Assembly: GCA_016223145.1 (NCBI GenBank)
Contig: JACRPN010000008.1
Span: 172,074 to 236,073, forward strand
Direction of reading: 5' to 3'
Source of the DNA: Armatimonadota bacterium
GTDB taxonomy: Bacteria > Armatimonadota > Fimbriimonadia > Fimbriimonadales > Fimbriimonadaceae
Length of the DNA: 64,000 nucleotides
Below are positions 1 to 8,323 of the stretch, piece after piece (positions within the stretch are counted from its first letter, which is position 1; the number at the start of each line of letters is the position of its first letter). The notes under the pieces were generated by a model that did no database searches, was not told the origin of the DNA, and was given only the letters and a program-made list of their open reading frames with translations. The translations under genes and the position numbers were made by a program.

Positions 1-975
1 AACCTCCCCTGGGAGGATCGCCCAAGCTCCCAGAGTGGCCAAAGCCAGGGGGACTTCGGCCGGCCCGTGTGGCGCTACAGCAAGAACCCGATCATCCCGC
101 GCGACGCGACTCCTAGCTCGAACAGCATCTTCAACAGCGCCGCCGTGTCGTTCGAGGGCAAGTTCGCGGGAGTGTTCCGCTGCGACAGCCGCCGCCGCGA
201 GATGGTGCTTCATGCCGGCTTCAGCGACGACGGCTACAAATGGAACCTCGACCATGAACCGATCCAGTGGAAGTACGCCGACCCGGAGATCGAGCCGCCG
301 CAATACGGCTATGATCCGCGCGTCTGCTGGATCGAGGACCGCTACTGGGTGACCTGGTGCAGCGGATTTCACGGGCCCAGCATAGGGATCGGCTACACGA
401 CAGACTTCAAGTGCTTCACGATGCTGGAGACGGCGCTCATGCCGTTCAACCGAAACGGCGTGCTGTTTCCGAGGAAGATCGGCGGGCGGTACATGATGCT
501 CAGCCGCCCCAGCGACAACGGGCACACGCCGTTCGGCGAGATTTTCCTTTCTCAGAGCGAAGACATGATCCACTGGGGCCGCCACCGGTGGGTGATGCGC
601 CAGAAGCAGCCTTGGGAGAGCACGAAGATTGGCGCCGGTCCCGTGCCGATCGAGACCAGTGAGGGCTGGCTGATGTTCCACCACGGCGTGCTCACAAGCT
701 GCAACGGCTATGTCTATAGCTGGGGCGCCGTGCTGCTCGATCTGGACAAGCCCTGGAAGGTGGTCGCCCGCTGTGCGCCGTACCTGATCTCGCCTCAGAT
801 GCCCTACGAATGTGTCGGCGATGTGCCGAACGTGACCTTCCCGTGCGCGGCGCTCTGCGACGCGCCGAGCGGCAAGGTGGCAGTCTACTATGGCGGCGCG
901 GACACGGTGACCTGCCTGGCGTTCGGCTACGTGCAGGAAATCGTGGAGTACATCAAGGCGAATAGTGAGGTTTGA
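1..975 (+). CDS. GH130 family glycoside phosphorylase/hydrolase, 5' partial
   Basis: The reading frame is open from the first base, so the start codon lies before the window; a GTG at 67 is internal. The translation opens with NLPWEDRP and then [13 protein letters not shown] and SNSIFNSA, the N-terminal pattern of GH130 beta-mannoside phosphorylases and related five-bladed propeller enzymes. These enzymes cleave beta-mannosides, usually with phosphate, in the cytoplasm. The rest of the propeller is present: [19 protein letters not shown], the [17 protein letters not shown] region, and a C-terminal [12 protein letters not shown] that matches the family's last blade. Substrate cannot be read from sequence. 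Family call is strong, specificity is open. Confidence 0.88.
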   Translation, partial: NLPWEDRPSSQSGQSQGDFGRPVWRYSKNPIIPRDATPSSNSIFNSAAVSFEGKFAGVFRCDSRRREMVLHAGFSDDGYKWNLDHEPIQWKYADPEIEPPQYGYDPRVCWIEDRYWVTWCSGFHGPSIGIGYTTDFKCFTMLETALMPFNRNGVLFPRKIGGRYMMLSRPSDNGHTPFGEIFLSQSEDMIHWGRHRWVMRQKQPWESTKIGAGPVPIETSEGWLMFHHGVLTSCNGYVYSWGAVLLDLDKPWKVVARCAPYLISPQMPYECVGDVPNVTFPCAALCDAPSGKVAVYYGGADTVTCLAFGYVQEIVEYIKANSEV

Positions 976-980
976 GGAAA

Positions 981-1032
981 GCCCCGCCCTCGTTTTGGTT
1001 CGTAAATGAGGGAGGGGTTGGGGAGGGAGATG
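981..1032. repeat. Dispersed palindromic repeat, type B, short copy
   Basis: The gap between the GH130 gene and etfB holds a copy of the window-wide type B repeat. It has a CCCTC..GTTTTGGTTCGTAA core followed by GGGAGGGGTTGGGGAGGGAGA. This copy lacks the middle segment seen at 24,015 and 31,106. Confidence 0.7.
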
Positions 1033-1109
1033 CGACCGAGCGAACCCGCCTCCGGTAAAATGAACCCTCCGAGCGACGGGGCGCGGCCGCCGTAGCGCGG
1101 CATATTCCC

Positions 1110-1847
1110 ATGAAAATCCTTGTCCCCGTCAAACGCGTACCTGACCCCTATGCCAAGGTGCGCGCGCTTCCCGATGGCAGCGGGCTCGACCTCTCCTCGA
1201 TCAAGTGCGAGATCAATCCCTTCGACGAAATCGCCCTCGAAGAGGCCGTTCGCATCAAAGAGCGCGACCCAAGCGCTGAGGTGGTCGCCGTTTCGATCGG
1301 TGGTGGGGAGAGCGAAGAGCAGCTCCGCAAGGCACTCGCCATCGGGGCCGACTCGGCCATTCTGATCGAATCTCCAAGCAAGTTTGATTCTGCCGGCGTG
1401 GCGGGCGAACTCGCAGCCTTGGCAAGCGAGTTGAAGCCTGACCTGATCCTCATGGGCAAGCAGGGCACCGACGACGACAACGCGCAGGCGGGCCCGATGC
1501 TCGCCGCCAAGCTCGGCTGGCCCCAGGCCACGTTCGCCTCGAAAATCGAGATTGGCGGGGGCAAGGCGACGGTGACGCGCGAAACCGATGACGGTTCGGA
1601 GACCCTGGAGCTTCCACTCCCATGCGTCATCACCGCAGATCTTCGACTCAACGAGCCGCGGTATGTGGCCCTGCCCGGCATCATCAAGGCGCGCAGCAAG
1701 CCTCTCGAAAGGCGCCCCTCCACGACAAATCCGACCCCAATGACGAGGAGCTTACGTTTCGAAGCGCCGCCCCCACGGGCGGCGGGCCGAAAGGTCGGGT
1801 CGGTCGATGAACTCGTCGCCGCGCTCAAGGATAGGGGGTGCCTCTGA
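1110..1847 (+). CDS. etfB: Electron transfer flavoprotein subunit beta
   Basis: Beta subunit of the FAD/AMP-containing electron transfer flavoprotein, which takes electrons from acyl-CoA and similar dehydrogenases and passes them to the quinone pool. At 245 aa the length is typical. Family features are the N-terminal MKILVPVKRVPDP, the NPFDEIALEEAVRIKE helix, and the LILMGKQGTDDDNAQ segment of the nucleotide-binding fold, followed by LPCVITADLRLNEPRY. It overlaps etfA by one base (TGATG), so the two subunits are translationally coupled. Start is the ATG at 1110. Confidence 0.96.
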   Translation: MKILVPVKRVPDPYAKVRALPDGSGLDLSSIKCEINPFDEIALEEAVRIKERDPSAEVVAVSIGGGESEEQLRKALAIGADSAILIESPSKFDSAGVAGELAALASELKPDLILMGKQGTDDDNAQAGPMLAAKLGWPQATFASKIEIGGGKATVTRETDDGSETLELPLPCVITADLRLNEPRYVALPGIIKARSKPLERRPSTTNPTPMTRSLRFEAPPPRAAGRKVGSVDELVAALKDRGCL

Positions 1848-2734
1848 TGTCCAAGACGCTCTTGATCGCTTTTCAGGGTTCGGACTCCCAACGCGCCGCC
1901 GCCTTCGGGCAGTCTCTGGGGCAGCCCTACGACATCCTCGTGCTCAACGGCAAACCGGAGCTGGGAACCGGCGCCTCGCGGCTCATGGCTGCAGGGCTCT
2001 CGGAGGCCCCACTTGCTGATGCCCTAGCGCCGGCCCTCGCCGAGATCGCCAAGGGATATAGCCACGTTGCTGCGCTGACCTCCATGCAAGCCAAGGACGT
2101 TTTGCCGCGGATGGCGGCGCTTATGGGAGCGCCCATGATCACCGACGTGGCCGAGACCGTATCCGCAACCGTCTTCAAGCGCCCGGTGGTTGCCGGTTCA
2201 CTCGTCGAGACCGTCGAGGTCCTGCAAATTCCTGTCGTGCTCACGTTCCGCTCGGCGGGCTATGCTTTTTCGCCTGGCGCCGAACCTACCCCGGAGTCAG
2301 TCAGCCTTTCTTTGGCCGGCGCCACCAAGCGGATCGCGTCGTCCGGAAAGCATGGCGGCAGACCCGATCTCTCGCAGGCCCGCGTCGTCGTAAGCGGTGG
2401 CAGGCCGCTCAAAGACGCCGCCACGTTCGAGCAGGTGATCGGGGGCCTTGCTGACGCGCTCGGAGGCGCCGTCGGCGCGACGCGCGCCGCAGTGGACAGC
2501 GGAATCGCGCCGAACGAGCTTCAGGTGGGCCAGACAGGCAAGATCGTTGCGCCGGAGCTTTACATTGCGGCAGGAATCTCGGGGTCCACCCAGCACATGG
2601 CGGGCATCAAGGACAGCAAGACGATCGTCGCGATTAACACCGACGCCCAAGCTCCTATATTCGAAATTGCGGATCTCGGGCTCGTGATGGACCTCTACCA
2701 GGCGATTCCTGAGCTCAGGAGTAAGCTGGGATAG
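1847..2734 (+). CDS. etfA: Electron transfer flavoprotein subunit alpha
   Basis: Alpha subunit of the electron transfer flavoprotein, carrying the FAD. The C-terminal FAD domain is diagnostic: VVSGGRPLKD, GATRAAVDSG, QVGQTGKIVAPELYIAAGIS, then GSTQHMAGIKDSKTIVAIN and DAQAPIFEIADLGLV. The ATG at 1847 shares its A with the etfB stop codon. A GTG three codons upstream is also in frame, but the overlap and the purine-rich GGATAGGGGG before it favour the ATG. About 295 aa. No dehydrogenase partner or ETF:quinone oxidoreductase lies next to the pair. Confidence 0.96.
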   Translation: MSKTLLIAFQGSDSQRAAAFGQSLGQPYDILVLNGKPELGTGASRLMAAGLSEAPLADALAPALAEIAKGYSHVAALTSMQAKDVLPRMAALMGAPMITDVAETVSATVFKRPVVAGSLVETVEVLQIPVVLTFRSAGYAFSPGAEPTPESVSLSLAGATKRIASSGKHGGRPDLSQARVVVSGGRPLKDAATFEQVIGGLADALGGAVGATRAAVDSGIAPNELQVGQTGKIVAPELYIAAGISGSTQHMAGIKDSKTIVAINTDAQAPIFEIADLGLVMDLYQAIPELRSKLG

Positions 2735-2828
2735 CGGTTCGAGTATCCTCAATCGTCGGCGTTTGGGATCACTTCACGCGGTCCCGTTCGTTTGATAACA
2801 TGGAGTACTCGCCTTCGCGCGGGGTCCT

Positions 2829-3812
2829 GTGGAGGCCTGGTTGCTAAAGTCCGTCTTTCTCGTCGTCGCCGTCGCCGTTTCGTCCCTTGGCCTCGGCCAG
2901 ATCGACCCGGCGCGGGTCATCGCCGTTGTCAATGGTGAGGAAATCAAGGCCGCCGAGTACTACCGCTACATGGAGTACATGGACCTCAAGGAGCCCTACT
3001 CCAGGTTCCGAAACATGATCTTCAACTTTCCGGCGGGCTTCCTGGCGCTCGACCAACTCATGACCCAGCGCATGATGACGCAGCTTGCAAAGGCACGCAA
3101 CGCGGTGCCTTCCGAGCCCGAAGTCAACGCCGAACTTCAGAACTACCTTGCCGACTTCCCGGAAACCGTCAAGGACTGGAAGGACAAGGGCCGCACCGAC
3201 GCAGAGCTCAAAGACCGGGTGCGGTTCGACCTGCTTTCGTTCAAGCTTCAAACCCAGGGGATCACCGTCACCGACCTCGAGGTGGAGAAGCACTACAAGG
3301 ACAATCTGGCCTCATTCACCACACCCAAGCTCTATAAGCTGAGGGTCATCGTGGCGACGGACGCCGGCACACGGGACAAGGTGGACGCCGAGCTCAAGGC
3401 AGGAAAGGCCTTCGCCGAGGTGGCGCGCCAATACAGCGACGACATCTCTCGAGTGAGCGGCGGCGAATATGGCTCAGTCGCCCTGACGACGCTGCCCGAG
3501 CCGATCGCCAAGGCCATCCAGGCCACACGCATCGGCGAATCGACCGGGTGGGTCGAGTTCCAGAAGAACTCGGTACGTTTCTACCTCGATGACGTGACCC
3601 CCGAGAAGGTCGCGACGCTGGATGCCAGGCTCAAGCGGACAATACGCAAGAACCTCATGCTGACCAGCGGGCGCGTGAAAATCGACCTTGGAAAACTCCT
3701 CGGCGAGTTCCGGCTGAAGTCCAAAGTCGACATCAAACAGAAGGACTTTGCCTCGATCTACGCCAAGCTGATGGAGGTCCAAAGCACTGCCAAGACGGGC
3801 TCCGGGGGTTGA
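2829..3812 (+). CDS. SurA/PrsA-like peptidyl-prolyl cis-trans isomerase, secreted
   Basis: Predicted extracytoplasmic folding factor. The GTG start is followed by a hydrophobic signal segment (LLKSVFLVVAVAVSSLGLG), then the SurA-type N-terminal chaperone motif VIAVVNGEEIKAAEYY. A parvulin (PpiC/rotamase) domain follows at about residues 165-265, with LYKLRVIVAT, AFAEVARQYSDD and SGGEYGSV in the usual order. The basic C-terminus may help anchor the protein. It overlaps the next gene mazG by one base (TGATG), an arrangement that couples expression although the functions differ. Confidence 0.87.
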   Translation: MEAWLLKSVFLVVAVAVSSLGLGQIDPARVIAVVNGEEIKAAEYYRYMEYMDLKEPYSRFRNMIFNFPAGFLALDQLMTQRMMTQLAKARNAVPSEPEVNAELQNYLADFPETVKDWKDKGRTDAELKDRVRFDLLSFKLQTQGITVTDLEVEKHYKDNLASFTTPKLYKLRVIVATDAGTRDKVDAELKAGKAFAEVARQYSDDISRVSGGEYGSVALTTLPEPIAKAIQATRIGESTGWVEFQKNSVRFYLDDVTPEKVATLDARLKRTIRKNLMLTSGRVKIDLGKLLGEFRLKSKVDIKQKDFASIYAKLMEVQSTAKTGSGG

Positions 3813-4738
3813 TGGCGCCAGAACCCGGCTCCGATCTCGCCCTTGATTCTCAGACAGGCCAGGAACTGGCGCGGCTCGTCGCCATCGTGGACCGCCTGCT
3901 CGGCCCGGGCGGCTGCCCGTGGGACCAGGAACAGACCCACGAGACGTTGAAGCGCCACCTGCTGGAGGAGTGCTATGAGGTCTTTGACGCCATCGACTCC
4001 GGCGATCCAGACAAGCTGCGAGAGGAACTCGGCGACCTCCTGCTGCAGCCGATCATGCACGCGCAGATGGAAGCGAGGGACGGGCGGTTCTCGTCTCGGG
4101 ATGTTGCCGCGTCGATCTGTGAGAAGCTGATCCGGAGGCACCCGCACGTGTTCGGGCCCCTAAGAGTCGAGGACGCCGACGAGGTCCTGAGGAACTGGGA
4201 CAGGATCAAACAAGAAGAAAAGTCGGGCGAACCTGCGTCGATCTTGGAGGGCGTTCCAAAGAGCCTTCCGGCGTTGCACAGGGCCTTTGAGGTCAGCAAG
4301 CGCGCAGCAAGGGTGGGGTTCGAGTGGCCCGATCTGGACGCCGTATTCGCCAAGCTGGACGAAGAGGTCGCGGAGCTGAAGGAGGCGATCCGCCAATCTG
4401 CCTCTCCCCTTGAGGGAGAGGTCGGTGAGCGAAGCGAACCGGGTGAGGGGGAAGGTCCCCCACCCAAACCCTACCCTCATTTCGGCGAGCCGAAACAAGG
4501 AAGGGGCTCCTCAGATGCCATCGCTGCGGAAATCGGCGACCTGCTCTTCACCGCTGTCAACATCGCTCGCTGGACAGGCGTGGAGCCTGAGGAGGCGCTG
4601 AGGCAGATGGTGCTCAGGTTCGAGTCCAGGTTCAGAGCGATGGAGGTGGCGACGACGAAGCCGCTTCGTGAACTGTCGCCGAAGGAATGGGACGGCCTCT
4701 GGGAGCGGGCCAAGTCGGCTGAGGCCTCTTTCGAGTGA
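3812..4738 (+). CDS. mazG: Nucleoside triphosphate pyrophosphohydrolase MazG with in-frame repeat insertion
   Basis: House-cleaning enzyme that hydrolyses (d)NTPs to NMP and pyrophosphate. Two MazG modules are visible. The first has PWDQEQTHETLKRHLLEECYE and EELGDLLLQ, which supply the EExxE and ExxD magnesium ligands. The second has EEVAELKEAI and AEIGDLLF. Residues about 197-233 are foreign to the family and are encoded by a dispersed palindromic repeat (bases about 4,401-4,510) that reads through in frame as SPLEGEVGERSEPGEGEG and PPPKPYPHFGEPKQGRG. The insertion lies between the two helices of the second metal-binding pair, probably in a loop, and lengthens the protein to 308 aa from a usual 260-270. 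Confidence 0.93.
   Translation: MAPEPGSDLALDSQTGQELARLVAIVDRLLGPGGCPWDQEQTHETLKRHLLEECYEVFDAIDSGDPDKLREELGDLLLQPIMHAQMEARDGRFSSRDVAASICEKLIRRHPHVFGPLRVEDADEVLRNWDRIKQEEKSGEPASILEGVPKSLPALHRAFEVSKRAARVGFEWPDLDAVFAKLDEEVAELKEAIRQSASPLEGEVGERSEPGEGEGPPPKPYPHFGEPKQGRGSSDAIAAEIGDLLFTAVNIARWTGVEPEEALRQMVLRFESRFRAMEVATTKPLRELSPKEWDGLWERAKSAEASFE
4401..4510. repeat. Composite palindromic repeat (type A + type B) inside mazG
   Basis: The first half (CCTCTCCCCTTGAGGGAGAG, then GGTGAGCGAAGCGAACCGGG and TGAGGGG) is a type A repeat like those at 28,672 and 28,738. The second half (CCCCCACCCAAACCCTACCC, then CGAAACAAGGAAGGGG) is a reversed type B repeat. Both halves are elsewhere intergenic. Here they are translated without a stop. 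Confidence 0.85.
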
Positions 4739-4769
4739 CGGCCAAATGGGCATCAAGTAACATCCATTC

Positions 4770-5855
4770 ATGCTCGCTGCACTAGCCGGTCTGCTTGTGA
4801 CGGCCAAGGACCAACCGATCCTGGTCGATCTAGCCGGCGAGACGTCGCGCCAGATCGTCGTGGACCGCCAGCAGGGCCAATATCTGGGGCACGTCAGTAC
4901 CCTTCTGCTTGAGGACCAGAGGACAATTCTCGCCGTGTATCCAAGGGGACATGGCCGGGGAGCAATCGTCTTCAAGAGGAGCCCAGACGGCGGAAAGACA
5001 TGGAGCTCTCGCCTACCGTTGCCTGAGAACTGGGCGACCAGCCTTGAAACACCCACGATCCACCGGGTCATCGATCCCAAATCGGGAAAGAAGCGCCTCA
5101 TCGTCTGGTCTGGTCTCTATCCTGCGCGGCTCGCCGCAAGCGAGGACGATGGCCGCTCTTGGAGTCCGCTAAGGCCCGCAGGAGATTGGGGAGGCATCGT
5201 GGTCATGGGTTCGGTCGAGCGCCTAAAGAACGGTGATTACGCTGCCTGGTTCCACGACGACGGACGGTTCTTTTCCAACTCGGGCAAAGCCACGAAGACC
5301 TTCTCGCTCTACCAGACGCTGTCGCACGATGGCGGCCTCACTTGGGCCTTTCCCAAGGCCATCTGGTCTGGCTCGGAGTTGCACCTATGTGAACCAGGCG
5401 TCATCCGCTCTCCAAAGGGAGAGCAGATCGCGATGCTGCTCAGAGAGAACCGCCGCACTGGGCGCAGCTATCTGATGACCTCGAACGACGAGGCCAAGTC
5501 TTGGTCAGAGCCCAAGGCTCTGGCCTGGGACTTGACCGGCGATCGCCACACCCTGCGCTACGCTGCCGACGGCCGACTGGTCGCCGTGTTCCGCAGCATG
5601 GCGGACGATGCCTGGAAGGGCGACTTTGTGGCCTGGGTGGGACGCTACGAAGATCTTTCCGCCGCCAAGCCAGGGGATTTCCGAGTACGACTGCTCGACA
5701 ACAAGGACAGTTGGGACTGCGGCTATCCAGGGTTGGAGCGGGTCTTCGACGGGGCCTTCGTGGCCACGACCTATGGGCATTGGGACAAGGGAGAGGAGCC
5801 GTACATCGTGAGCGTGCGCTTTCGGCTGAAGGACCTTGTCACCAAGGACCGATAA
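4770..5855 (+). CDS. Sialidase-like (BNR/Asp-box) beta-propeller protein
   Basis: Four Asp-box type repeats mark a six-bladed sialidase-like propeller: SPDGGKTW (71-78), SEDDGRSW (124-131), SHDGGLTW (185-192) and SNDEAKSW (near 235). The family includes exo-alpha-sialidases and other glycan-binding or hydrolysing propellers. There is a short hydrophobic N-terminus (MLAALAGLLVTA) that could be a weak signal peptide. The arginine triad of true sialidases cannot be confirmed by eye, so sialic acid cleavage is not claimed. The gene stands alone, 31 bp after mazG. Confidence 0.75.
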   Translation: MLAALAGLLVTAKDQPILVDLAGETSRQIVVDRQQGQYLGHVSTLLLEDQRTILAVYPRGHGRGAIVFKRSPDGGKTWSSRLPLPENWATSLETPTIHRVIDPKSGKKRLIVWSGLYPARLAASEDDGRSWSPLRPAGDWGGIVVMGSVERLKNGDYAAWFHDDGRFFSNSGKATKTFSLYQTLSHDGGLTWAFPKAIWSGSELHLCEPGVIRSPKGEQIAMLLRENRRTGRSYLMTSNDEAKSWSEPKALAWDLTGDRHTLRYAADGRLVAVFRSMADDAWKGDFVAWVGRYEDLSAAKPGDFRVRLLDNKDSWDCGYPGLERVFDGAFVATTYGHWDKGEEPYIVSVRFRLKDLVTKDR

Positions 5856-5948
5856 CTTAGGAGGGCGTCGTTCGCGGTCCTGGCAGGCCCTGCCCGATGG
5901 GACCCGGCCATGTCAAAATAGTCCGTGCAGAACGTCGACGGAGCCGCC

Positions 5949-7166
5949 ATGCAAACCACCCACACCGAATCCCTATCACAGCACCACATCGAGCTCACAG
6001 AGCGCTGGGCAGCGCACAACTATCACCCGTTGCCCGTGGTGATCGTCGAAGGGAAGGGTGCGTGGGTCACCGATGCCGACGGCAAGAGATACCTAGATTG
6101 CCTATCGGGATACAGCGCGCTCAATTGGGGCTACTCGCCGGAGCGTTTCCTCAAGACGGCGCACGAACAGCTAGACAAACTAACTTTAACGAGCCGCGCC
6201 TTCATGAACGATCAGCTTGGCGTGTTCTGTGAGCACCTTGCCAAGTTTTGTGGCAAAGAGGCGGTCCTCCCGATGACGACCGGCGCCGAGGCCGTCGAAA
6301 CGGCGATAAAGTTGAGCAGACGTTGGGGCTACGAGAAGAAAGGCGTGCCGGAAGGGAAAGCAGAGATCATTACCTTCGAGCGAAACTTCGCCGGCCGCAC
6401 GACCACGATCGTGAGCTTCGCGGACCCGGGTGAGGCCAAACAGAACTTCGGACCCTACACCGACGGTTTCGCTAGGGTTCCATATGGAGATTTGGAGGCG
6501 GTGTTGGGCGCCATTACGCCGAACACCGTGGCCGTGCTGATCGAGCCGATCCAGGGCGAGGGCGGTGTCAACATCCCGCCACCCGGATACATGAAGGCGC
6601 TTCGCGAGGCTTGCACTCGCGAAAATGTCCTACTGATCGCCGACGAGATTCAGACCGGATTCTGCAGGACCGGCAAAGTCTTCGCCTGTGAGCACGAGGG
6701 TATCGAACCGGATCTCATCTTGATGGGTAAGGCGCTCGGCGCCGGGATCACGCCGATCTCTGCGGTCGCTGCCAACTGGGACGTGATGGAGGTCTTCCGG
6801 CCAGGTTCTCACGGGAGCACCTATGGAGGCAACCCCCTTGCCTGCGCCGTTGCGATCGACGTGCTCCGATACATCGAGGAGGAGCACCCCGAGCGCCGCG
6901 CCACGGAGCTCGGCGATTGGCTCATGGCCGAACTGCGCACCCAAAGCTTCCGCAAGGTCAAGGAGGTTCGGGGCCGGGGCCTCATGATCGGCGTGGAGAT
7001 CAGGCAAGAGTTCGGGAAGGCGTATCCGATTTGTGAAGAACTGGCCTCGCTGGGAGTCCTAACCAAGGACACCCGGAGTTCCACCATGCGCCTGACACCG
7101 CCGCTGATGATCGAGAAGTCCGACCTGGAGTGGGCCCTTGATCAGCTCGCCAAGGTCCTGGACTAG
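5949..7166 (+). CDS. rocD: Ornithine--oxo-acid aminotransferase
   Basis: PLP-dependent class III aminotransferase that converts ornithine and 2-oxoglutarate to glutamate semialdehyde and glutamate in arginine/ornithine breakdown. The 405-aa protein matches RocD along its length: NYHPLPVVIVEGKGAWVTD, YLDCLSGYSALNWGY, MTTGAEAVETAIK, EPIQGEGGVNIP, DEIQTGFCRTG (cofactor Asp232) and LMGKALGAGI with the Schiff-base Lys261. The ATG at 5949 is preferred over an in-frame GTG at 5925 because family members begin shortly before TERWAAHNYHPLP. No other arginine catabolic gene is nearby. Confidence 0.95.
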   Translation: MQTTHTESLSQHHIELTERWAAHNYHPLPVVIVEGKGAWVTDADGKRYLDCLSGYSALNWGYSPERFLKTAHEQLDKLTLTSRAFMNDQLGVFCEHLAKFCGKEAVLPMTTGAEAVETAIKLSRRWGYEKKGVPEGKAEIITFERNFAGRTTTIVSFADPGEAKQNFGPYTDGFARVPYGDLEAVLGAITPNTVAVLIEPIQGEGGVNIPPPGYMKALREACTRENVLLIADEIQTGFCRTGKVFACEHEGIEPDLILMGKALGAGITPISAVAANWDVMEVFRPGSHGSTYGGNPLACAVAIDVLRYIEEEHPERRATELGDWLMAELRTQSFRKVKEVRGRGLMIGVEIRQEFGKAYPICEELASLGVLTKDTRSSTMRLTPPLMIEKSDLEWALDQLAKVLD

Positions 7167-7311
7167 CCTTGGCAACTGCCTCGTTTTCGACGTTAGGGCA
7201 AGGTTGCCGATCACATTCGCCGAACCCAACGGGCCTCTTCAGGAGTCAAACCGCTAGGAGGCCGGGCGTGGGCGGAGAACAATCTGCGCCATAATCCGGT
7301 CCGAGTTCGAA

Positions 7312-8010
7312 ATGCGTCATTCCTGGCCCGTTCTGTTTCCGTTGTTGTGCCTCCTGGCTCTGCTGCTTCTCGGATGTGGCGGCGGCGGAAGCCCCAGCCC
7401 TGGCGGTGGCGTATCGATCTCCCTAACTCCAACCTCCGCGACCGTGGGTCCCAACGGCCAAGTGGACTTTGTCGCGACCGTGACGGGATCCGCGAATCAA
7501 GAGGTTTCCTGGTCGGCGCCCACGGGCAGCTTCAACGCGACGGGCGTGGGCAAGGCGACCTACACGGCGAGCACACTCAGCACCACGGTGACAGCCGCCA
7601 GCATTGCGGACCCCACCAAGTTCAAGACCGCCAGCGTGACCGTCGTGGCAAACCAGGCAACCCTCAAGGGGCGCGTTCAGCAGAACGACACCGCCGGCGG
7701 CATCTCGGGCGTGGTGATCGACTTCTACAACATCGGCGGAACGGTCATCGGCACGGCCACGACCAACGCCTCGGGCAATTTCACGCTGGCGATCGATCCG
7801 TCCGCGGTGACCTTCCAACTCCGCCCAGCGAGCATCTCAAGCGGCTACTACAAGGCATACAAGTACAACGTCAAGCACTACACTCCCCTGGAGTTGGCCT
7901 GCCGAGCGCCGATTCCCACGCTGACCGCAGGCACGACGACCAATCTGGCCACACCGATCGTCCTGTCTCGAACGTATGAAGCCCCTCCACCCCCGCCGGA
8001 CGGGTGCTAG
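7312..8010 (+). CDS. Lipoprotein with Ig-like and carboxypeptidase regulatory-like domains
   Basis: Secreted, lipid-anchored protein of unknown role. A signal sequence ends in a lipobox (LLLLGC, Cys22) followed by a Gly/Ser/Pro linker. Residues about 33-110 resemble a bacterial Ig-like domain (SISLTPTSATVGPNGQVDF). Residues about 113-190 resemble a carboxypeptidase regulatory-like beta-sandwich (LKGRVQQNDTAGGISGVVID, then TTNASGNFTLAI). The end is proline-rich and finishes PPPPPDGC. Such proteins are usually surface structural or binding modules. It shares its lipobox and poly-Gly style with the lipoprotein at 41,138. Confidence 0.75.
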   Translation: MRHSWPVLFPLLCLLALLLLGCGGGGSPSPGGGVSISLTPTSATVGPNGQVDFVATVTGSANQEVSWSAPTGSFNATGVGKATYTASTLSTTVTAASIADPTKFKTASVTVVANQATLKGRVQQNDTAGGISGVVIDFYNIGGTVIGTATTNASGNFTLAIDPSAVTFQLRPASISSGYYKAYKYNVKHYTPLELACRAPIPTLTAGTTTNLATPIVLSRTYEAPPPPPDGC

Positions 8011-8323
8011 GGAGCGCTGATTGGTGGCACGGGATACTTGGAGGCTGTGGCAGCCTGCTTTTGGACCTCTCGCAAAGAGGCCAAGGCGCAAAGGAACGCG
8101 AAGCCGGGAGCCCCTCACCCCCGTTCACTTCGTTCACGGACCCTCTCCCACGATGGGCGAGGGGGTACAGCGCCTCATGCGTCTTTCGGCCCTCGTCATC
8201 CGAAAGTCGTAAATCGTAAACTCCGATTCGTCATCCGACAATCGCCACTCGACATTCGTCATTCGAAAATCGTAATTCGTAGTTTCCGAATCGTCTTTCG
8301 TCAATCGTCAATCGTCAATCCCT
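8011..8323. repeat. Intergenic repeat block: type A palindrome plus degenerate TCGTCATTCG tract
   Basis: No gene is seen. Bases about 8,107-8,165 are a type A palindromic repeat (CCCCTCACCCCCGTTCACTT...GGGCGAGGGGG). Bases about 8,195-8,325 are a run of imperfect 10-13 base units built on ATTCGTCATTCG, TCGTAAATCG and TCGTCAATCG. The two flanking genes converge here, so this is the only space for a terminator between them. Confidence 0.7.
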
